Below, one piece after another: positions 1 to 5,747 of a DNA stretch of 5,747 nucleotides; position 1 is the first letter of the stretch, and each line of letters opens with the position of its first letter. The translations under genes were made by a program, and so were the position numbers. The notes beneath the pieces are model-generated. The model was not told the DNA's origin. It did no database searches and was given only the letters and a program-made list of their open reading frames with translations. Source of the DNA: Sulfurimonas sp. Lineage in GTDB: Bacteria; Campylobacterota; Campylobacteria; Campylobacterales; Sulfurimonadaceae. The DNA is taken from contig JAGGWO010000095.1 of assembly GCA_021157485.1 (NCBI GenBank), positions 1-5,747 of the forward strand. Direction: 5' to 3'.

Positions 1-1297
1 TCTCCAAGCGTTTCTCATCAACCATTTCTAGCTCAACATCTGCCATGATATTATTTGCTCCCATAGCTATGACACTTATAGGCTGTCTCCACTGGTGTGC
101 TATCATACTTATCATCTCACCCATAGCTGCATGACGAGATTGAGCCACCATGATTTCCTCTTGTTTTTGAAGTTCTGCTTGAGCTTGTTGCAGTTTTTCC
201 ACAGGAGAGCTTATCCATCTTCCTATAAGAATTGAAGAAAGGAAGGAGAAAAATGTTAGAACTAGACCTATAAGAATAATATTCATATTAGTATCTCTAC
301 TCTCTCTTAGAGCTAAATTCTTATCATACTTGATTACTGTATGCCAAATCTCTCCATTGTTACCTTTAAAACTTCCACTGGTTTTAGGCTTTCCGCCAAA
401 AGTAATTTTTTCATCATCCAAACTCATATCAACGGGAGTATAAGCAACTAAAACTTCTTGATTGTAGTTTTTAATCACTCTACTACCCGTTTCTCCCTGT
501 TGGAGGTTTTTTAGTATCTTTGGATTTACGCTTGTGGAGAGAGGAGGAAAGGACTCTTCATATACGATAGCACCTTTAGTTCGTGCTATTCTTAACGTCC
601 CCATATTAAGTTTTTTATACTGTTTCACTGCACTACTCAAAGTTGTCATAATATTTACATTAGCTTTTAATATACCTATAATTACACCATTTGCTTTGAT
701 AGGTAAAACTATACCAATTACATAACCGTTAACACTTGCATCAAAACCTCTGTCATCAAAGAAAACTTTACCTTTCCCATCTGCATAGGCTTCTTGCCAC
801 CAATACTTATGAGCATGACTCAGCGTAGTTAATTTTCCTGTTGTAGCAACAAGAACGCCATATGAATTAGTTATAAATATCTCTCCGTAAACACCACTAA
901 AAGCAGTTTGTTGCTCTTTTAAAAATAGTGCAAGTGGGTTATTGAGATAGGGTTTTACAAATGCATCATTTTCATCATAAGCATGCATCCATCTCTCATT
1001 TAACATTTGTATATGCTCTTGGAGAGTCTCATTCTCATCAGTAGCACACTCAACATTATTTATCTTCAAAGAGTCTAAGACTATAGGTGCTAAAGAGATG
1101 GTTTTAACATTAGAGAGTTTAGAGAGCAACTCTACCTTTATCTCTCTAGCAGACTCTACTGCACTCTCAAGTATCTTTTGTTTTTCATGTTTTAAAACAC
1201 TTTTATAGCTCATCTGACCATAAATATATGAAACTAAACCTAAAATCAGTAAAGAGAATAGAGTCATCGTTATAGATATTTTATACTTTAACTGCAT
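1..1297 (-). CDS. Cache-domain membrane sensor histidine kinase (3' end cut off by the window edge)
   Basis: Open frame from the ATG at 1297 down to position 1 with no stop, giving the first 432 residues. Translation shows a membrane helix about 7-27 after a short N-terminus containing Lys4 and Lys6; a periplasmic region about 30-335 with the dCache_1 pattern G-E-I-F-I-T-N-S-Y-G-V-L-V-A at 138-151, Y-W-W-Q-E-A at 165-170, and V-I-G-I-V-L-P-I with G-V-I-I-G-I-L around 193-210; a second membrane helix about 339-358; a short linker (about 360-383) with no PAS domain and at most a reduced HAMP; then the phospho-acceptor helix with His401 in HQWRQP. The ATPase domain must lie beyond the left edge. 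An AAGGA ribosome-binding site 8 bases upstream supports the start. From Met383 onward, 42 of 50 residues match the large kinase of the same cluster, so the two are paralogous in this part. The kinase assignment is strong although the catalytic domain is not visible. The signal sensed is unknown; Cache domains usually bind small organic ligands. Confidence 0.9.
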   Translation of the reverse strand, partial: MQLKYKISITMTLFSLLILGLVSYIYGQMSYKSVLKHEKQKILESAVESAREIKVELLSKLSNVKTISLAPIVLDSLKINNVECATDENETLQEHIQMLNERWMHAYDENDAFVKPYLNNPLALFLKEQQTAFSGVYGEIFITNSYGVLVATTGKLTTLSHAHKYWWQEAYADGKGKVFFDDRGFDASVNGYVIGIVLPIKANGVIIGILKANVNIMTTLSSAVKQYKKLNMGTLRIARTKGAIVYEESFPPLSTSVNPKILKNLQQGETGSRVIKNYNQEVLVAYTPVDMSLDDEKITFGGKPKTSGSFKGNNGEIWHTVIKYDKNLALRESRDTNMNIILIGLVLTFFSFLSSILIGRWISSPVEKLQQAQAELQKQEEIMVAQSRHAAMGEMISMIAHQWRQPISVIAMGANNIMADVELEMVDEKRLE

Positions 1298-1298
1298 A

Positions 1299-2183
1299 CT
1301 ATTTATCCTTAAAAGCTTCAATAAGATTAGGTAATTTACTCTGGGACATCTCATTGTGTTTATTGAATACAACAGTGTGGTCTGAGTAAATCCACTCAAT
1401 TAACTTTGTAGCTTCTTCAAACGCAGTATAATTATCATACCCATAGTATGAATTAATTGCTTCAAAGTACTCTTTTGGATTACTCTTTAAAACTTCTAAA
1501 GATTTGTAAACCAATCTATTTAACTCAGCCATCTCTTTAGAGAAGTTTTTTTCTGTTTTAGTAGGAGCATAGATTGCATCAACAACTAAGAGTTCTCTAT
1601 CTTTTGTTGAGCCAACCTCTTTATAACCTCTTTTTATTAGCTTAATATTATAAGGGTCATAAGTCACTATGATTGTCGCTTCTTTTTTCATGCTTAGTCT
1701 TGCGTTTAGAGCTTGAGATGAATCTATCATATTCATTTGAGAAGGTTTTAAAGTATGTTTATCCATAAAATACTTGAGTAATAGAGTATTTACACTCTCT
1801 ACTTCCAAGTAAACATTTATCTTCTGCTCTGATTTTAGTTCATCTACGGTGCGATTACTTAAAACAAAATCCCCTCCATTTGAGCGGTCTAGTAAAATAA
1901 CACTACCCAACTCACTTTGAGCATTTTGAATTTTTTGTATCTCATACTGAGTAGCACACACCATGTCTGAATGTCCCCCGTTAAAGAGTTCTAAGCTCTC
2001 ACCTAAAGAGACAGTACGAACAAGTTTGATGTTACTCTCTCTAAGCCACCCTTTTTTCTCAGCATAATAGAGAGGCGAGTAGCCTATCCAAAGATTTGCT
2101 GAGACAACCATAGGTCTATTTGGCTTGGATTCACATCCACTAAACATTAAAGCAAAAAACACAAGTAGTAAAATTGTTTTCAT
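1299..2183 (-). CDS. Periplasmic substrate-binding lipoprotein, NMT1/SsuA/TauA-like ABC-type family
   Basis: Binding protein of 294 residues, close to the usual family size of about 300-330. The N-terminus is a clear lipoprotein signal: Lys2, a hydrophobic stretch 4-14, and a lipobox F-S-G-C with the modified cysteine at C17. The mature protein should be anchored to a membrane and face the periplasm. Family marks are N-L-W-I-G-Y-S-P-L-Y-Y-A at 30-41 followed by K-K-G-W-L, G-E-S-L-E-L-F-N-G-G-H-S-D at 61-73, and D-R-S-N-G-G-D at 99-105. These match the nitrate/sulfonate/taurine/pyrimidine-precursor binding protein superfamily, but the ligand cannot be read from the sequence. The start at 2183 is fixed by the signal peptide, one base after the upstream kinase stop. 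No permease or ATPase gene adjoins it; it sits between two sensor kinases. This suggests a role as a ligand-presenting partner in signalling instead of transport, which is inference. A transporter encoded elsewhere could still use it. Confidence 0.9.
   Translation of the reverse strand: MKTILLLVFFALMFSGCESKPNRPMVVSANLWIGYSPLYYAEKKGWLRESNIKLVRTVSLGESLELFNGGHSDMVCATQYEIQKIQNAQSELGSVILLDRSNGGDFVLSNRTVDELKSEQKINVYLEVESVNTLLLKYFMDKHTLKPSQMNMIDSSQALNARLSMKKEATIIVTYDPYNIKLIKRGYKEVGSTKDRELLVVDAIYAPTKTEKNFSKEMAELNRLVYKSLEVLKSNPKEYFEAINSYYGYDNYTAFEEATKLIEWIYSDHTVVFNKHNEMSQSKLPNLIEAFKDK
1306..1310 (-). promoter_or_regulatory. Ribosome-binding site of the Cache kinase gene, inside the lipoprotein gene
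   Basis: AAGGA lies 8 bases upstream of the ATG at 1297, within the Lys292-Asp293 codons of the lipoprotein gene. Stop and start read TAG-T-ATG. The good Shine-Dalgarno match and spacing decide the start of the third gene and support one transcript for all three. Confidence 0.75.
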
Positions 2184-2184
2184 T

Positions 2185-5100
2185 TTAACTCTCTTCTTTT
2201 ATTACGTGAGGAATGATTATCTCAAAACAAGCACCCTCATCATCATTTTTAACAGTGAGTGAGCCTTGAAGATGTTTCTCAACAATTGTTTTACTCATGT
2301 ATAGCCCAAGTCCTGTACCATTTTTTTCACCCTTAGTTGTGAAGTATGGGTTAAAGATTTTTTCTATAATCTCTGCGTTTATACCACCGGCATTATCACA
2401 GATTCTAAATTTAAATTTCTCTCTCTCTTGACTAGTATAAACAGTTATCTTTTTATCTTGAATCTTATTCTCTATGAGTGCCTCTTTAGCATTTTTGATA
2501 ATGTTTATAAATACCTGCATCAACTCTCTTGTATAGGTTATAATTTTTTTCTTCTCATCAAGTTCTAAAACAAACTCTATCTGATTATTATCTAAAGACT
2601 TTCCTATAACTCCAAGTGCATCATCAAACACCTCTTTAACTATAACCTCTTGGGCATTTCTTTCAGGTCTGAAGAAGTTTCTAAAATCATCTATAGTTTT
2701 TGAAAGCTCTTGCGTTTGCTTTATAATATCCTCAGATGTAACTTTAAGACTCTTCTCTTCTAGCATCTCTAACTCTATGTCAGCCAAAATATTATTTGCA
2801 TCCATAGCAATTACACTTATCGGTTGTCTCCACTGATGGGCTATCATACTTATCATCTCACCCATAGCAGCGTGACGAGACTGCGCTATCATCAGCTCTT
2901 CTTTTTCATCTAAAGTCTCTTTGAGCCTATACTCCTCAGTAATATCAAGAGAGACTATACCTATTTTAATTTTATCATTATCAACTATTTTAAATCCTAA
3001 GTTACGGTAAACTAGCTTCTCTCCATTATCATCAGTAAGTTCTAAAAGCTCCTCATGTGTACCCTCTTTTATTATTAAGTCATCAATTTTATTAATAGTT
3101 TCAACTAAATGTTCTGGCAGTAAATCCACACTTGTTTTACCAATCATATTCTCTTGTTTAAAAAAGTCATTAGCCCTTTTATTTGCATATATTACATGAT
3201 GGTTTTCATCTTTTATCATAACATTGGCTGGCATATACTCCATAAACTGCTCAAACTGATGCTGTGATATACGAAGGTCATTTTCTAGTTGCTTCTCTTG
3301 TGTTCTATCTTCATAAGAGGCTACTATATCTCCATTTGAGAGTTTAAACACATAATTCTCTCTCCAACCAAGAAGCTTGTTATCTTCATAAAAAGTAAGT
3401 GGCATTTTTTGAGCCTCAGCACTTTTGTAAACCTCTTTAAGTATCTCTAAAAGACCAAATTTTTCAATACCTTCAAACACAGTCTCAACTTCTTTGCCAA
3501 TAATCTCTTCTCTTTTTACACCTTCCAACTCTTCAACAGAGTGGTTTAAAGATTTAATTTTAAATGTTTCTCCACCATCCTCTGTAGTGTAGATAATATT
3601 TGCACTTTTTGTATTTTCAAAAAAGTCTAAATAAACTCTTTCATTTTCAATGAGCTGCGTTTCGAGTCTTTTTTTCTCTGTTAGATCCGTATGAAAACCT
3701 ATCATTCTTACTGCTTGTCCATCTTCATTAAATATAGTCTGTCCTCGGTCAAGTATCCATACCCAGTGACCATCTTTATGACGAAGTCTATGCACGTAAT
3801 TAAATACATAATTTGGATCAGTATGACTTTTTTCTATATTTTGAAGTGCCCTTTCTAAATCATCAGGATGAACTCTATCCTCCCATGTACTAAAACTATT
3901 TTCAAGTTCATCATCCCGATAACCTAGCATCTCTTTCCATTTAGGCGAGAAGAAAAATTCATCAGTAACTATATTCCAGTCCCAAAGACCATCGGTACTG
4001 CCTTTAATAGCATATTCGAGCCTATCGCTTAAATCTTCTAAGTCTGTAATATCGTTAAAAATAACAACACTGCGTTTCTTATCATCTAACTCTAGTGTAT
4101 GTGCCTGAACTATAAAGTGATGCCTTTTAGCACCTTTATTCATGCATACTTTATGTAGTTGACTCTCTCTTTGTAGAATATACTCTAACCAACGAACTCC
4201 ATCTATCTCAGGAACAAGACAATCGTTATCACCTATAAAATAATCACATACACAATCATGCTCATTTTTAAACTCTTCTATAGTTTCATAACCAAAGAAC
4301 TCTAACATTGCTGGATTTGCTTTATCTATATCTTCTCCATCAGTTGTAATCATAAGACCTGGAGTAACATCAAAAATAGTTTGGAGGTACCTTTTGTTAA
4401 ACTCTAGTCTCTCTTGTATTTTTTTACTCTGTGTAATATTTGTAAATATACAGTGCGTCTGTTTAAACTCGCCATTATCTTCTCTTACAATTTTTCCATT
4501 ATAAGAAGTAGTAATTATTTCACCATCTTTTTTAACCAGCTCAAATTCAATCCCAGTAATACTTCCGCTAGCTTTAAACTTTGAAAAATTTTCTCTAAAA
4601 ATACTCTTAAACGCAGGTGTCAAAAACTCACTGAAGTTTTTGCCAATAACTTCTGATTTATCATAACCCAACTCTTCAAGCCATTTTGCATTAACAACAA
4701 TCAAGTTACCATCTATATCTAAAGACTGGTAAGCGTCCGGTGCTTTTTCATAAAGGAGAGCAAACCTATGCTCACTCTCATAAAGCTTTTGAATCTGTTT
4801 TTTATAAGAGTCTGTTACACGGTTTTGATACAAGCCTATACGACGATGAATAAGCCAAATTATAATTAAGAGTAAAAGTCCAACTACTAAAAAGAGTCCA
4901 AATATAAAATAGTTACGCACTGTTCCAAATTCAGTTATGTTTTGAAAAAAGAGCAATTTTACTTTGGGTTTATTTTTATAATCGTTTAAAATATAACTGT
5001 GTGACACATATCTCTTATCACCAACAGAAATCTTCATACCATTTTCTAACTTGCCAAATACATGTAACTCTGCATATATTTTTTCAAGTTCTAATGAGAG

Positions 5101-5747
5101 TTCTGATTGCAGTACATATTTATCAATAACTCTGTCATTTGGACGATAAAAAAGTTCTAAAGAATCCTCTTTAATAAACATCATCCCACAAAAGTTATTA
5201 ACCTCACGCACAGAATTTAGTATAAATTTTGGATTAAGCCCGATTTCAAACGCCCCTATATACTCCCCACTCTCATCAAAGACAGGAGTAATTATTCTGT
5301 ATGTAGTACCATATTTTCCTGTTTCATAACCAACTATTTTTTTATGAAAAGTGCTTATCTCATTTATCATTGGTCGTACATCTGTCAGTTTATCGCCAAA
5401 CACTTCAGGTCTATGCATACGAAGAAAAGATGTACCATCTGCTAAAAGGAAATGTATTATTGTAAGATTTGGTTCTTCTTCTGTTAATAGCTCCCACTTT
5501 TTTTTAAATGAGTTATAAAGACCCTCTCTATCTCTTTTCTTCATTAACTTCATTATGTTTTCTGTTTCAAGCATACGACGTGACAAATACTCATAGTCAT
5601 GAATATAGTGATTTACTGTATGTTTTATACCTAAATTAATCTGTTTAGTATAACTATCCAGCTTCTTATCTGCATTGATTTTTTGCATATATGCCGTAGT
5701 AGCTATTATAAAGAGACTCAAAAAAAGCATTGCCATCGCAATATAAA
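2185..5747 (-). CDS. Multi-PAS membrane sensor histidine kinase with a dCache_3-like periplasmic domain (5' end probably outside the window)
   Basis: Sensor kinase of a two-component system that should autophosphorylate on a histidine and pass the phosphate to a separate response regulator. Residues are numbered from the ATG at 5736. Segments in order: membrane helix about 1-17; periplasmic sensor about 20-270, with the G-T-S-F-L-R-M-H-R-P-E and F-G-D-K-L signature at 101-117 that resembles dCache_3; membrane helix about 275-297; PAS1 322-436; PAS2 447-566; PAS3 568-690 (PAS_3 fold, W-x-D-R-V-H-P-D-D at 618-626); a divergent PAS4 about 698-815; PAS5 823-938; dimerisation/phospho-acceptor domain about 948-1025 with His967 in HQWRQP; HATPase_c about 1065-1177. 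The ATPase has an N-box with N1078 and N1082, a G1 box DNAGG at 1114-1118, an F-box around NPYFTTK 1129-1135, and a G2 box GTGLGL at 1140-1145. The core is complete and there is no receiver domain. The frame is open upstream of 5736 to the edge, no ribosome-binding site precedes that ATG, and the positively charged N-terminus expected before a first helix is missing, so the real start is probably beyond 5747. The kinase assignment is secure. The ligand is unknown. Confidence 0.95.
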   Translation of the reverse strand, partial: YIAMAMLFLSLFIIATTAYMQKINADKKLDSYTKQINLGIKHTVNHYIHDYEYLSRRMLETENIMKLMKKRDREGLYNSFKKKWELLTEEEPNLTIIHFLLADGTSFLRMHRPEVFGDKLTDVRPMINEISTFHKKIVGYETGKYGTTYRIITPVFDESGEYIGAFEIGLNPKFILNSVREVNNFCGMMFIKEDSLELFYRPNDRVIDKYVLQSELSLELEKIYAELHVFGKLENGMKISVGDKRYVSHSYILNDYKNKPKVKLLFFQNITEFGTVRNYFIFGLFLVVGLLLLIIIWLIHRRIGLYQNRVTDSYKKQIQKLYESEHRFALLYEKAPDAYQSLDIDGNLIVVNAKWLEELGYDKSEVIGKNFSEFLTPAFKSIFRENFSKFKASGSITGIEFELVKKDGEIITTSYNGKIVREDNGEFKQTHCIFTNITQSKKIQERLEFNKRYLQTIFDVTPGLMITTDGEDIDKANPAMLEFFGYETIEEFKNEHDCVCDYFIGDNDCLVPEIDGVRWLEYILQRESQLHKVCMNKGAKRHHFIVQAHTLELDDKKRSVVIFNDITDLEDLSDRLEYAIKGSTDGLWDWNIVTDEFFFSPKWKEMLGYRDDELENSFSTWEDRVHPDDLERALQNIEKSHTDPNYVFNYVHRLRHKDGHWVWILDRGQTIFNEDGQAVRMIGFHTDLTEKKRLETQLIENERVYLDFFENTKSANIIYTTEDGGETFKIKSLNHSVEELEGVKREEIIGKEVETVFEGIEKFGLLEILKEVYKSAEAQKMPLTFYEDNKLLGWRENYVFKLSNGDIVASYEDRTQEKQLENDLRISQHQFEQFMEYMPANVMIKDENHHVIYANKRANDFFKQENMIGKTSVDLLPEHLVETINKIDDLIIKEGTHEELLELTDDNGEKLVYRNLGFKIVDNDKIKIGIVSLDITEEYRLKETLDEKEELMIAQSRHAAMGEMISMIAHQWRQPISVIAMDANNILADIELEMLEEKSLKVTSEDIIKQTQELSKTIDDFRNFFRPERNAQEVIVKEVFDDALGVIGKSLDNNQIEFVLELDEKKKIITYTRELMQVFINIIKNAKEALIENKIQDKKITVYTSQEREKFKFRICDNAGGINAEIIEKIFNPYFTTKGEKNGTGLGLYMSKTIVEKHLQGSLTVKNDDEGACFEIIIPHVIKEES
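2189..2198 (-). promoter_or_regulatory. Ribosome-binding site of the lipoprotein gene, inside the upstream kinase gene
   Basis: The purine run AAGAAGAGAG ends 5 bases before the ATG at 2183 and lies within the last codons (K-E-E-S) of the upstream kinase. Stop and start read TAA-A-ATG with one base between them, a layout that favours translational coupling. The match to the Shine-Dalgarno consensus is moderate. Confidence 0.6.

Noticed and set aside
99..127. 29-base identical copy of 2840-2868 considered as a mobile or regulatory direct repeat
   Set aside because: Both copies encode the same conserved helix (G-E-M-I-S-M-I-A) in the same frame, so it reflects paralogous coding sequence, not a separate element.
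534..725. Small plus-strand open frame of 63 codons with a hydrophobic product
   Set aside because: It lies wholly inside and antisense to the Cache kinase gene, whose translation is continuous and matches a known domain. There is no convincing ribosome-binding context, so it is a shadow frame.
1299..2183. The lipoprotein as a transporter component assignable to nitrate, taurine or thiamine-precursor uptake
   Set aside because: No permease or ATPase gene is visible and the residues do not single out a ligand, so no specific substrate or gene symbol is justified.
2185..5747. Hybrid kinase with a fused receiver domain
   Set aside because: The protein ends a few residues after the ATPase domain (…HVIKEES), leaving no room for a receiver domain.

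Overview
The window is AT-rich, and every gene in it lies on the minus strand. It holds one tightly packed cluster read from high to low coordinates: a large multi-PAS sensor histidine kinase, then a small substrate-binding lipoprotein, then a second membrane sensor kinase with a Cache domain. Both kinases carry the H-box variant HQWRQP inside a GEMISMIAHQWRQP context. This variant is typical of histidine kinases in Campylobacterota (Epsilonproteobacteria). Together with the low GC and a codon use rich in A/T-ending codons, it suggests a Sulfurimonas- or Arcobacter-like bacterium; the genus is inference only.

Layout in order of transcription. From the right edge (5747) to 2185 is a kinase of at least 1183 residues. 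It has an N-terminal membrane segment, a periplasmic double-Cache sensor resembling dCache_3, a second membrane segment, five PAS-type domains, and a complete phospho-acceptor and ATPase core. Its reading frame stays open to the window edge, so the true start is probably outside. From 2183 to 1299 is a complete 294-residue lipoprotein of the NMT1/SsuA/TauA-like periplasmic binding family. From 1297 to the left edge is the first 432 residues of a second kinase: a membrane segment, a dCache_1-like periplasmic sensor, a membrane segment, a short linker and the H-box. Its ATPase domain lies beyond position 1. Each junction leaves a single untranslated base between stop and start, and each ribosome-binding site sits inside the last codons of the upstream gene, so the three genes are very probably co-transcribed and translationally coupled.

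The likely joint role is signal sensing at the inner membrane. No ABC permease or ATPase is seen next to the binding protein. The binding protein may therefore present a small ligand to one or both kinases instead of feeding a transporter; this is inference from gene order. Neither kinase portion seen here has a receiver domain, so a separate response regulator is expected, perhaps just outside the window. No RNA genes, mobile elements, CRISPR arrays, terminators or non-coding stretches longer than a few bases were found.
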